DNA of 64,000 nucleotides from Mycobacterium sp. AZCC_0083 (lineage in GTDB: Bacteria > Actinomycetota > Actinomycetes > Mycobacteriales > Mycobacteriaceae). Location: the NCBI RefSeq assembly GCF_014202335.1, contig NZ_JACHGP010000006.1, forward strand, positions 310,001-374,000, written 5' to 3'. The position numbers and the translations under genes were made by a program. Below, piece after piece: positions 19,174-27,139 of the stretch. Within the stretch, counting starts at the first letter, position 1. The number at the start of each line of letters is the position of its first letter. The notes under the pieces are model-generated. The model had not been told where the DNA came from and made no database searches. It was given only the letters and a program-made list of their open reading frames with translations.

Positions 19174-20286
19174 TCAGTACACGCCTTCGATGACGGGTTC
19201 ACCGCCGAACACGGCGACGGGCGCGACCTCGCTGACCGAGTCGCCGACGTGTCCGGCCGGGCCTGGTGTCCGGATCGCGGTATCGCGCTCCAGGTTGTTC
19301 GGAATGAACATGCCCTTGCTGACGTGGTTCATCACCACCTGGCCCCGCTCGCCGTACGGCACCTGCTCACCGGTGTCGGGGTCGATGACCCAGAACACCA
19401 CGTACGGGCTCCTCGGGTCGAAGACGAACGTGTCGCCCGCGATTCTTGTGGCGGCCTGCGACAGGATCATGGTGCTGCCGAACACCGTCGCGACGGCAGT
19501 GTCAGGGAACATGTCGCGCAGCACGTCGAGGGTGTCCAGGTCGACGTGCGCACCGCTGAGCAGCATGTACCGGATCTTCTCGTTCAGCAGGTCCACGAGG
19601 GCGTCGTCGCGGGCCATGGTCTCCAGCAGCGGGGGTGTGGCGTGCAGGTTGGCCACGGACTGCGTCTCGAGGATGAAACGAGCCTGATCGATCACGTGGT
19701 CGACGTACGCCGCCACCTCGGCGGTCGCGTCGCGGGCGGCGAGTTTCTTCACCCACCGTGGATCGAGGTCGATCGGGTGGAACGTCGACCCGAGGCGCTC
19801 GGCGACCTCGCGGTCGAAGTGGCCGACGCCGTGCGGGCCGCTCGGCATCATGCACAGCAGCCCGCGGCCAGGCACGAAACCGCCCGCCGTGAAGTCCTGG
19901 ACCTGCCAGCGGGTGACCTGCTCGACCCAGTCGGGGAGTTGCGCGGTCCGCTTCGGGGCTCCCGTCGTGCCGCCGGATTCGTAGATCCGGGGGATCGGAA
20001 GCGGTGACCCGTAGCCGCGGGGGATGAGGTCTTCGACTGGCACGCTTCGCAATTCGTCGACCAGGTTCGGGAACAGGCGAAGGTCGGCGTACGTCCGGAT
20101 CTCGGTCAGCGCGTCGAAGTCCAGGCCCTTGGCGGCTTGCAACCAGAACGTCGACCCGGTGTCGGCGCCGAAGTGCCACGCAATCGCTGCCCGCAGGTAG
20201 GCGTCGGCGTCCGTCGGCGGTGTCTCGCGGGGCACGTCGAGCAGGGTGAAGTCTGCCGTGAAATCGGAATCGGCCACGTCGCCCAT
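19174..20286 (-). CDS. LuxE-like acyl-activating enzyme (acyl-protein synthetase / PaaK-like)
   Basis: A 370-residue AMP-forming enzyme related to LuxE and phenylacetate-CoA ligase. It would adenylate a carboxylic acid and pass the acyl group on to LuxC. The ATP-binding motif is YESGGTTGAPKRTAQL. Later come YMLLSGAHVD, ATVFGSTMILSQ, WVIDPDTGEQVPYGERGQVV and a C-terminal GHVGDSVSEV. The ATG at 20286 is chosen because the more upstream in-frame codons are arginine/cysteine-rich and run into the promoter region. It is divergent from the BCCT transporter over a region with two large inverted repeats. Confidence 0.82.
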   Translation of the reverse strand: MGDVADSDFTADFTLLDVPRETPPTDADAYLRAAIAWHFGADTGSTFWLQAAKGLDFDALTEIRTYADLRLFPNLVDELRSVPVEDLIPRGYGSPLPIPRIYESGGTTGAPKRTAQLPDWVEQVTRWQVQDFTAGGFVPGRGLLCMMPSGPHGVGHFDREVAERLGSTFHPIDLDPRWVKKLAARDATAEVAAYVDHVIDQARFILETQSVANLHATPPLLETMARDDALVDLLNEKIRYMLLSGAHVDLDTLDVLRDMFPDTAVATVFGSTMILSQAATRIAGDTFVFDPRSPYVVFWVIDPDTGEQVPYGERGQVVMNHVSKGMFIPNNLERDTAIRTPGPAGHVGDSVSEVAPVAVFGGEPVIEGVY

Positions 20287-20413
20287 CCTGACGCAGCGCG
20301 CCGGTCGTAAGCGGTTGGCGCCACGAAACATTCGGTGTCCGGACGGCGAACAGCGGGTATGCAGCGATGTCCGGAAAGTGCGCCGAACGTTCGCTCAGCA
20401 CTTGACTCAGGAG

Positions 20414-20429
20414 TGTTGGGCGCCCAACA
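20414..20429. promoter_or_regulatory. Perfect 16-bp palindrome between luxE-like and BCCT genes
   Basis: TGTTGGGCGCCCAACA is fully self-complementary. It lies 127 bases upstream of the luxE-like start and 92 bases upstream of the BCCT start, in the only non-coding gap of this region. It shares its TGTTG half site with the inverted repeat just downstream. Likely a dimeric repressor operator; no regulator gene adjoins. Confidence 0.55.
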
Positions 20430-20443
20430 TACATGGCATGAAC

Positions 20444-20481
20444 TGTTGCGCATAGCGCGAGAAGGTGTGCAATGCGCAACA
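20444..20481. promoter_or_regulatory. Second inverted repeat (10-bp arms) before the BCCT gene
   Basis: The arms TGTTGCGCAT (20444-20453) and ATGCGCAACA (20472-20481) are perfectly complementary around an 18-base spacer. The TGTTG/CAACA outer ends repeat those of the 20414-20429 palindrome, which suggests two sites for the same protein. It ends 40 bases before the BCCT start, so binding here would block transcription or initiation. Confidence 0.5.
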
Positions 20482-20521
20482 TGCTCACCAAATCGCAGCC
20501 CACCCCGAAGATGGAGGCCCG

Positions 20522-22246
20522 ATGACCAGCACCGTGTCCGAGTCCACCGAGGACGCCTCAGACGGTGAGGTGAGGTCTCGAAAGGGCCCGCCGGTCGACC
20601 GTGTGGTCTTCGCGGTGGCCGCCGCCCTCGCCGTCGCCTTCGTGGTCTGGGGTGTGGTCGCGCCGAAGAAGATGGATGACCTCACCGGCAAGGCCATGTC
20701 CTGGGTGACCGGGTCGTTCGGTTGGCTGTTCATCCTGACCAGCGCGGCATTCGTGCTGTTCTCCGCATACCTGGCTCTGAGCAGGTACGGCAACATCAAA
20801 TTGGGCCCCGATGACTCCGTGCCGGAGTTCTCCAAGTTCTCCTGGGTGTCGATGATGTTCGCCACCGGCATGGGCATCGGGCTGATGTTCTACGGCGTTG
20901 CCGAGCCGCTGTTCCACCTGAACGCCCCACCGATGGGGATGGCCGAGCCCGGCACGCCCGCCGCCGCGCAGCTCGCGATGGAGTACACCTTCTTCCACTG
21001 GGGCTTCCACCCCTGGGCGATGTACGCCGTGATCGGCCTGTCCATCGGGTACTTCGCCTACCGCAAGCGCAACGGCAACCTGGTGTCGGGGGCATTCCGG
21101 CCGCTCATGGGTGACCGGGTCGACCGGGCACCGGGCAAGGCGATCGACATCGTCGCGATCTTCGCGACCCTGTTCGGCTCGGCGACGTCGCTGGGCCTTG
21201 GGGCGCTGCAGATCACCGGGGGAATCGACCGGCTCTTCGGCCACGGCGCCAACTCCAAGTGGCTGGCCGTCGGGGTGATCGTGTTCCTCACCGCGTGCTT
21301 CGTCATCTCTGCGGTCAGTGGGATCGAGCGCGGCGTCAAGTGGCTGTCGAACGCCAACGCAGTGGCCGCCGCGGTGTTGGCGCTGTTCCTATTCGTGGTC
21401 GGGCCAACGGTTTTCATCCTCGGCACCTTCACAGAATCGCTGGGCGGCTACCTCACGAATCTGCCTGCGATGAGCTTCCGCGACGGTGTCTTCGACTCGG
21501 GCGTTGCCGCGCCGTGGCTGTCGACCTGGACGATCTTCTACTGGGCGTGGTGGATCTCCTGGACGCCGTTCGTTGGCATGTTCATCGCCCGGATCTCGAA
21601 GGGCCGCACGATCCGTGAGTTCGTGGTCTACGTGATCCTTGTCCCCAGCTTCGTGTCCTTCGTCTGGTTCTCGATCCTCGGTGGCTCGGCGCTCGACCTG
21701 CAGTTGAACGAAGGCAAGGACATGGGTGCGGTCGTCAACGCGGGCATGGAGGGCGCCCTGTTCGAGACGCTCGGCAGCTTCCCACTCGGGGCCTTCACCT
21801 CTGCGCTGGCGGTGTTCCTCATCGCGATCTTCTTCGTCACCGGTGCAGATAGCGCCTCGATCGTGATGGGCATGCTCAGCCAGAAGGGTTGCGAGGAACC
21901 CCGGCGCGGGCTGATCGTCTTCTGGGGTGTCACGACGGGAGCCGTCGCTGCGGTGCTGCTGTGGGCCGGCGGCCTGAGTGGATTGCAGACGCTGGTGATC
22001 CTGGTAGCCGGGCCGTTCATGTTGGTGCTGATCGCGATGTGCGTATCCACGTTGAAGGCATTGCGGGAGGAACCGTACGAATCGACGCTGCCGCCGCGGG
22101 TACGCCGCGCAGTACTCCACGCCCAGCAGCAAGACCGGTTGCAGCATCAGTCGATTGCGCTGGCGACACTGGGCTGCGACGGCACCTACGACGGGGAGGT
22201 CGCCGAGACCGAGAAACCCACGGTCACAACGGGAGTCGACGACTGA
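20522..22246 (+). CDS. BCCT-family transporter (betaine/choline/carnitine type)
   Basis: A 574-residue secondary transporter with twelve membrane helices. The BCCT signature is present (WTIFYWAWWISWTPFVGMF), followed by IARISKGRTIREF. Other marks are FATGMGIGLMFYGVAEPL, EYTFFHWGFHPWAMYAVIGL and VTGADSASIVMGML. Substrates of the family are quaternary ammonium compounds, taken up with Na+ or H+. The ATG at 20522 follows a GGAGG site. The C-terminal tail is polar with a QQQDRLQHQSIAL stretch, possibly regulatory as in BetP-type proteins. It lies about 1.1 kb from the island that carries a quaternary-ammonium-type Rieske oxygenase, but on the other side of the junction repeat. Confidence 0.93.
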   Translation: MTSTVSESTEDASDGEVRSRKGPPVDRVVFAVAAALAVAFVVWGVVAPKKMDDLTGKAMSWVTGSFGWLFILTSAAFVLFSAYLALSRYGNIKLGPDDSVPEFSKFSWVSMMFATGMGIGLMFYGVAEPLFHLNAPPMGMAEPGTPAAAQLAMEYTFFHWGFHPWAMYAVIGLSIGYFAYRKRNGNLVSGAFRPLMGDRVDRAPGKAIDIVAIFATLFGSATSLGLGALQITGGIDRLFGHGANSKWLAVGVIVFLTACFVISAVSGIERGVKWLSNANAVAAAVLALFLFVVGPTVFILGTFTESLGGYLTNLPAMSFRDGVFDSGVAAPWLSTWTIFYWAWWISWTPFVGMFIARISKGRTIREFVVYVILVPSFVSFVWFSILGGSALDLQLNEGKDMGAVVNAGMEGALFETLGSFPLGAFTSALAVFLIAIFFVTGADSASIVMGMLSQKGCEEPRRGLIVFWGVTTGAVAAVLLWAGGLSGLQTLVILVAGPFMLVLIAMCVSTLKALREEPYESTLPPRVRRAVLHAQQQDRLQHQSIALATLGCDGTYDGEVAETEKPTVTTGVDD

Positions 22247-22248
22247 CG

Positions 22249-23055
22249 TTAGTTGTGTGAGATCCGCTTGTTCACCAGCCGCGTCAACCAGGCCGGCGAG
22301 AACCGGGATCCCAACGCCAAGGACTTGGCCTGCGAACCGACCGGGTAGTGCACTTGGTGGAGCACTCGCCGCGGCCACGACGGGTCGACGGCCTTGACGA
22401 TGTCGTCGGCGATGTCCTGTGCGGTCAAGCGGATGCCCAGCGATTCCGTCGTGCCGGTCTTGACGTTCTCGGTCATCGCGGTCTGCACGTACAGGGGCCA
22501 CATGGCGACCAGACGGATGTCGTACTGGTTCCATTCGATGTCGAGTGCCTCGGTGATGGCGCGGACGAAGAACTTCGTCGCGCTGTAGTTCGCAAGCTCG
22601 GGCTGGCCGTAGATCGCCGACGCGGATGACAGGTTGACGACGACGGCGCCTGCCGTGGACTTCAAGTAGGGAAACGCGGCGTGTAATCCGTTGACCACGC
22701 CCTTGGTGTTGATGTCGATCTCCTCGTGGTGTGCCCGCACCGCGATGTCCTCGAAGCGGCCGGCCAACAGAATGCCCGCGTTGTTGATCATCACGTCCAG
22801 GCGGCCGTCGGCGGCCTGCACGAACTCGGCGACCCGCTCGGCCATCTCGTCGGCGTCGGTGACGTCCAAATGGCCCGTGACCACCCTCGCGCCGAACTCG
22901 TCGATCTCGTCGGTCAAGGACTTCAGGCCGACCTCGTCGATGTCGTACGCCCCGACCAGATAGCCGTTCTTGGCGAAGGACAACGCGGTCGCACGGCCGA
23001 TGCCCGCGGCGGCACCGGTAATGAAGACGGACTTCTGGTTGTTCATAGTGGTCAT
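22249..23055 (-). CDS. SDR-family oxidoreductase
   Basis: A 268-residue classical short-chain dehydrogenase/reductase. Marks are the nucleotide-binding FITGAAAGIGRATALSFA (residues about 9-26), the INNAG loop, the active-site serine in VVVNLSSASAIYG and the YSATK catalytic Tyr/Lys pair. The C-terminal part (PSWPRRVLHQVHYPVGSQAK) resembles mycobacterial SDRs acting on lipids or sterols; the substrate is unknown. It starts at ATG 23055 (MTTMNNQKSV). It is convergent with the BCCT gene, with 2 bases between their stops, and divergent from the small secreted protein. Confidence 0.88.
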   Translation of the reverse strand: MTTMNNQKSVFITGAAAGIGRATALSFAKNGYLVGAYDIDEVGLKSLTDEIDEFGARVVTGHLDVTDADEMAERVAEFVQAADGRLDVMINNAGILLAGRFEDIAVRAHHEEIDINTKGVVNGLHAAFPYLKSTAGAVVVNLSSASAIYGQPELANYSATKFFVRAITEALDIEWNQYDIRLVAMWPLYVQTAMTENVKTGTTESLGIRLTAQDIADDIVKAVDPSWPRRVLHQVHYPVGSQAKSLALGSRFSPAWLTRLVNKRISHN

Positions 23056-23101
23056 GATGTCTCGTGCGGGTGCATGCTTGGGGGGCACCAAAGGAGTGGC
23101 C

Positions 23102-23350
23102 ATGCGAATGCTCGCGCACCTCGCCATACCGGGTTGCCTGGTCGCACTCGGGTTGGCAGGACTGATCGCTGCGCCGGTGGCCGCGGCGGACTGCAACGAC
23201 TCCAGTGGGACGACGGTCTGCGCGCAGGGCGACATCCGTGGCACGCATGCGCCACCGCCGAGTCGGCCCGCCTACGGGTTTGGCTTCGGCTACGGCTGCG
23301 GTTACATCTGCTACGGCAGCTTCGGGTCGTCGGTCCCCGTCGGGCCCTAG
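23102..23350 (+). CDS. Small secreted Gly/Tyr/Cys-rich protein
   Basis: An 82-residue protein with a clear Sec signal peptide (LVALGLAGLIAAPVAAADC, cleavage after AAA). The mature part has four cysteines and an aromatic glycine-rich tail (YGFGFGYGCGYICYGSFG). A good ribosome site (AAGGAG) lies before the ATG at 23102. I do not recognise a family; short secreted proteins of this kind are common in mycobacteria. It is the last gene before the lysE fragment, so it marks the ancestral left flank of the island. Confidence 0.7.
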   Translation: MRMLAHLAIPGCLVALGLAGLIAAPVAAADCNDSSGTTVCAQGDIRGTHAPPPSRPAYGFGFGYGCGYICYGSFGSSVPVGP

Positions 23351-23356
23351 GCCTTT

Positions 23357-23446
23357 CGGCTAGGGCAACACCAGCGAGGCACCAAGGGCGATCATCATGA
23401 CGGCGATGAAACCGTCGAGGAAGCGCCAGGTCAAAGGGGTGGCGAA
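23357..23446 (-). repeat. Left direct repeat: orphan 3' end of a lysE-type gene
   Basis: Ninety bases that match 39160-39249 with four mismatches. Translated leftwards they encode the LysE C-terminus, [20 protein letters not shown]. No upstream part of lysE is present here: the match stops at GGCGAA (23446) and MmgE/PrpD coding sequence follows. This is a scar of the insertion or recombination that placed the catabolic island next to lysE. Confidence 0.85.
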
Positions 23447-24714
23447 TTCAGGGCAACGGACACGACGTCCGCAAGGCCGATCGAGGTGAACGCGGTCGGC
23501 CATATCGGCACCGGTCCCAGCAGGCGGCGCGCCTTGTCCAGGGTGCGGTGTTCCCAACGCGGGTCGTCGCCCTCTCCCCAGGGTTCGGTGATGCCCGATG
23601 ACAACTCGGTACCGTCGTCGGTTCGTACCACGACTGAGCTCAGCCGTCGTCTCGGGAACTCGGCCGTGAGGTCCGGATCCACGACGACGCGCATGAGTGG
23701 CAGCAGCCGGTTCGCGGCGGGGTTGTCGAAGTCGCCCAATGCCTCTGGCACCCCGTACCGGCCCAACCCCAGTTGGCAGGCGACCGGCCAGACGAGGCTG
23801 TACTGAGCCTGCTCGGTGTCGGTGGGCGGCGCGGTCGCGAGTGCTGCGGCGGCATCAAAGGTACGAATTTCGATGGAGATGACCTTCGCCGGGTCGAATT
23901 CCGCTGTTTCCGTGATGGTCTTGGCGGCTACGACAGCCGACTGCGCCCACCGACAACAGGGGAATGGCTTTACATACGACTCCTCGACCACCCGGCGCCG
24001 ATCCCAGTCGGTGAGCTCCAAATCCGCGAATTGCCCTGTCGTGGACGTGAAACCGGAAGCTGCGAGAAATGCGCTGGAGACCCCGACCATTGCTCCCCAA
24101 CCGATGCCGTCCTTGGTCATGGCGGGCTCTGCCACCGATCGCATGATCAGTGCGAGCGGGGCGTGGTACTCGGCGAGACCGATCGCGTGACGACAAGCCG
24201 CCTCATCGGACCCGAGCAGTCGGGCGGCTGCCGCGGCGGCACCCACGGCACCCCAAGAGCCGGTGCCGTGGTACTGCGGCGACCGGTCATGTTGGGCGAT
24301 GGCGGCGCGCACCGCAACCTCGTAGCCGACGGCAATCGCGGCGAGCGCTTCGTTTGCCGACGCCTGTACGTGCTCGGCGACCGCGACCGCTGCCGGGATG
24401 ACGACGGCGCCCGGATGCCCCTTGGTCAGGCTGTGCCCGTCGTCGAGGTCCAAGACGTTGGCCAGCACCCCATTGGCCCAGGCTGCGGCTGCCGGGCTCA
24501 ACTGTCGGCCGTCAAGCCAGGCGGTTGAACGGCCAGTGCCGAAGATCGTCTGCGCCGTGTCGGCGGCAATGTGGGCCGCCGGTGCCGGTCGCCCGGCATG
24601 ACAGACCGCTGCCAGATCGAGCACGGCCAGTTCGAGGCGGCGCCGCGCCGACTGTGACAGATCTACGAGTTCGAATGTCGTCGCGAACTCACTAGCGGTG
24701 CGTGCAGCGCTCAC
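23431..24714 (-). CDS. MmgE/PrpD-family protein (2-methylcitrate-dehydratase-like fold)
   Basis: A 427-residue member of the MmgE/PrpD family (PrpD, cis-aconitate decarboxylase, iminodisuccinate-epimerase relatives), dehydratases or epimerases of poly-carboxylates. Seen: AWANGVLANVLDLDDGHSLT, KGHPGAVVIPAAVAVAEHV, VGYEVAVRAAIAQHDRSPQY, HGTGSWGAVGAAAAAARLL and KPFPCCRWAQSAVVAAKTI. The GTG at 24714 overlaps the Rieske stop (GTGA) and is preferred to ATG 24744, which would overlap by 34 bases. The last codons and the stop come from the lysE fragment (23431-23446), so the C-terminus (ending NSPPL) is chimeric and may be slightly shortened. Confidence 0.87.
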   Translation of the reverse strand: MSAARTASEFATTFELVDLSQSARRRLELAVLDLAAVCHAGRPAPAAHIAADTAQTIFGTGRSTAWLDGRQLSPAAAAWANGVLANVLDLDDGHSLTKGHPGAVVIPAAVAVAEHVQASANEALAAIAVGYEVAVRAAIAQHDRSPQYHGTGSWGAVGAAAAAARLLGSDEAACRHAIGLAEYHAPLALIMRSVAEPAMTKDGIGWGAMVGVSSAFLAASGFTSTTGQFADLELTDWDRRRVVEESYVKPFPCCRWAQSAVVAAKTITETAEFDPAKVISIEIRTFDAAAALATAPPTDTEQAQYSLVWPVACQLGLGRYGVPEALGDFDNPAANRLLPLMRVVVDPDLTAEFPRRRLSSVVVRTDDGTELSSGITEPWGEGDDPRWEHRTLDKARRLLGPVPIWPTAFTSIGLADVVSVALNSPPL

Positions 24715-25946
24715 GAGACGCGGCCAAGTCTGCGTGCCCACCATGCGTGGAAGTCCATGACCGAGCTCTCGGTGATGGGAGACAGCGGGCCGGGGCGATA
24801 GCCAGAGGACGCTATTCCGGCAGCAGTCTTCTCACACAACGCCCAGTCCTGTTCGGAGGTGGCGACCCACACCGCCGCGACGTCGCCGATCTCGTAGTCG
24901 ATACCGGCGCGGGCTCCCTCTCGTACCTGGAACGTGACGTCGACGTGGGTGGTTCTCTCGTCGATCGGTGTGAGCCGCGTGGTCATCACATAGTCTGCGT
25001 TCACGTGAATCCAGCTGTTGGGCAACGTCACTATTCGGACGCTGCCGACATCGGGTGAGGTCAGGTCACCGAGCAGCGGTCCGACCAGTCGGCCGGACAT
25101 GGACTCGGTCAAGAAGCCGTCCTTGAGCGGGAGACGTGCGACCCGGAAGAAGTCACCATCGGGGAAGCTGACATCGTCGACGGGGAATCCTTGTTCAGCC
25201 CAGCGACTCCGCTGCTGCGCGACTACCGCCTCGTAGCGCTTGTTCGTTCGGCTGTCGCCGGACATGCCGAGTTCGTAATTGGACAGACAGAACTCAGGGT
25301 GATTTGGCGAGCAGTGATAACACTCGCGGTTGTTCTCCACCAACACCTTCCAATTGGCGGCCACCTCGTAATGGTGAATGGAGACGATCTGTGTGGCCTC
25401 GGGGCGATACCGTGCGACGTGCGCAGTGATCGCATCGGAAGCGGGATCGATCGGTGGTGGATTCTCGGAGAAACAGATGAAGACCAACCCTGCGAATTCG
25501 CGCACCGATACTGGCGCAAGACCGAGATCGGATCGCAGTTCGGCCGTAATGGCATCACCCATATGGGGCGCACCGACGAAGGACCCGTCGAGCCGGTAGG
25601 CCCAGTTGTGATACGGGCACACCAACGCTCGGCCATGGTCTGTCCCATCCGGCTTGATCCGGCAACCGCGGTGGCGGCAGGTGTTGTGCATGGCGGTCAG
25701 GGTGCCCTCTGCGGTGCGGACGAGCAGCACCGATTCTGGTCCCACGGTCCACGTGAGGGTGTCGCCCGGATTCGCGATCTGTGCAGAGGTGGCGGCAAGC
25801 AACCATCCGCCGTGGAAGACGTCGGTGAGTTCCCGCTGGAAGATCGCTGGGTCGTGATAGGCGGCACTCGGCAGCGCCCACCCAGGCCGAACGCCCGGCA
25901 CCGGAGCCGGCTGGTGTGAGGTCATCATGGTCGCGTCAGCTCTCAT
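24711..25946 (-). CDS. Rieske non-heme iron oxygenase, quaternary-ammonium type (GbcA/CntA-like)
   Basis: A 411-residue oxygenase alpha subunit. The Rieske [2Fe-2S] ligands are C90, H92, C110 and H113 (CRHRGC ... CPYHNW). The catalytic segment VENNRECYHCSPNHPEFC has Glu208 three residues before His211 and eight before His216. That spacing and the Glu in place of the usual bridging Asp match carnitine monooxygenase CntA and glycine-betaine demethylase GbcA; Asp367 in SEQDWALCEK is the third iron ligand. Such enzymes N-demethylate or cleave quaternary amines with O2. It is ATGA-coupled to the sarcosine-oxidase-like gene upstream and to mmgE downstream. A dedicated reductase gene is not in the island. 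Confidence 0.9.
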   Translation of the reverse strand: MRADATMMTSHQPAPVPGVRPGWALPSAAYHDPAIFQRELTDVFHGGWLLAATSAQIANPGDTLTWTVGPESVLLVRTAEGTLTAMHNTCRHRGCRIKPDGTDHGRALVCPYHNWAYRLDGSFVGAPHMGDAITAELRSDLGLAPVSVREFAGLVFICFSENPPPIDPASDAITAHVARYRPEATQIVSIHHYEVAANWKVLVENNRECYHCSPNHPEFCLSNYELGMSGDSRTNKRYEAVVAQQRSRWAEQGFPVDDVSFPDGDFFRVARLPLKDGFLTESMSGRLVGPLLGDLTSPDVGSVRIVTLPNSWIHVNADYVMTTRLTPIDERTTHVDVTFQVREGARAGIDYEIGDVAAVWVATSEQDWALCEKTAAGIASSGYRPGPLSPITESSVMDFHAWWARRLGRVS

Positions 25947-27139
25947 CGGTGATAGTGGGCGCTGAAACCGGGGTCGGTCAATGCGGGTCGGCCGGGTTCC
26001 AGACCCGTGATGTCTTGTGACGTCGTCCCTTTCAGCGCGAGATCGGTGAGGACCTTTCCCATCAGGCTGGCGAACTTGTATGCGTGTCCAGCGCCGATGA
26101 AGACGCAGATCCGGGGATCGGACTTCAGCGGACCGAGGACGAAGTTGTTGTCAGGGGGAATGGTGTAGAGGCAGGTCTTGGTGTAGAGCTCCGGTCCGAG
26201 GAATCCCGGGATGCGTTCGGCCAGGAAGTTTCGCTGCCTTTCGATCCTGACGGGATCGACGACGAATGACCGTGAGCGCGCGGTGACGTGGTGACCGCCC
26301 AGATGCTGGCCCAATTTCGTGGCGACCTCGCCGTAGACGGGAAATCCGTAGAAGTTGTCTTCGCCGTGCCACATGAACACCGGGAATCTCTTGGGAGCGA
26401 AGTCGGCAAGATTCTGGGTCGCGTAGTACGTGACCTGCTCCTGGGTGACGACATAGGGCAGCGGTGTCGCTTCGGGCGGCAGAATCTCATTGGTCCAGCC
26501 GTCGGCGGCGGTGATCACGCGGCGGGCCAGGTAGGTCTCGTCGTCGGTCACCACCTCCACGCCGCGGGGCGACGACCGCAGCGCGCGGACGGGGTTGTCC
26601 TCCTTGATCACCGCGCCTCGTGAGCGAGCCAGCGCGACGTGCACTGCGACGCCCTTGGCTGCGTCGACGAGACCGGATTCCCTTTGAAAGATCGCCATCT
26701 CGTCGCCCCGGAGGGTGTACTGCGGCCAACGCGCCATCACCTCGTCCGCAGTGAGCAGCTCGAAGTCCACACCATGATCGCGGAATGCGCGGACGTAGCC
26801 TGCGATATTCCTGTCTCCCGTGTCGAGTCCGGCACGCGCAGTGACGTCTTCGATGATCAGACCGCCGGTTTTCAGCACGAGCTGGATCCCCGACTCAGTC
26901 TCGACGTCGTGCCAGGCGCGGTAGGCGCCGGGCGCAAGGGTTGCGTAGGGCTCCTCGAACTGAGCCAGCCGGATGATGCGGGAGTGGTCTTGCGAGGCGC
27001 CGTTGGAGTGACGCAGGTTGAACTGCTCCAAGCCGAGGACGCGTTCGCCGGCTCGGGCCGCCCAGTAGCATGCGGCCGAGCCGATCCCGCCCACACCGAC
27101 GACGATGGTGCCGAAGTCGCGATTCATGACGGAGCTCAT
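25943..27139 (-). CDS. Monomeric sarcosine oxidase / N-methyl amino acid oxidase-like flavoenzyme
   Basis: A 398-residue FAD amine oxidase of the MSOX/SolA type that oxidises N-methyl (secondary amine) groups, releasing formaldehyde and H2O2. The dinucleotide motif is GTIVVGVGGIGSAACYWAAR at the N-terminus. The cysteine that carries covalent FAD in MSOX is conserved (YTKTCLYTIPPDNNFVLG, Cys323), as is the O2-activating lysine (GAGHAYKFAS, Lys355). The ATG at 27139 overlaps the previous stop; a second ATG four codons on is possible. Being directly upstream of the Rieske oxygenase, it could remove the last methyl after oxygenase demethylation (inference). Confidence 0.9.
   Translation of the reverse strand: MSSVMNRDFGTIVVGVGGIGSAACYWAARAGERVLGLEQFNLRHSNGASQDHSRIIRLAQFEEPYATLAPGAYRAWHDVETESGIQLVLKTGGLIIEDVTARAGLDTGDRNIAGYVRAFRDHGVDFELLTADEVMARWPQYTLRGDEMAIFQRESGLVDAAKGVAVHVALARSRGAVIKEDNPVRALRSSPRGVEVVTDDETYLARRVITAADGWTNEILPPEATPLPYVVTQEQVTYYATQNLADFAPKRFPVFMWHGEDNFYGFPVYGEVATKLGQHLGGHHVTARSRSFVVDPVRIERQRNFLAERIPGFLGPELYTKTCLYTIPPDNNFVLGPLKSDPRICVFIGAGHAYKFASLMGKVLTDLALKGTTSQDITGLEPGRPALTDPGFSAHYHR

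Noticed and set aside
21389..23248. A 619-codon open frame on the minus strand across the BCCT and SDR genes
   Set aside because: It is antisense to, or out of frame with, two well-supported genes, is Arg/His/Gln-rich and shows no family likeness. Long shadow frames are normal at this GC content.
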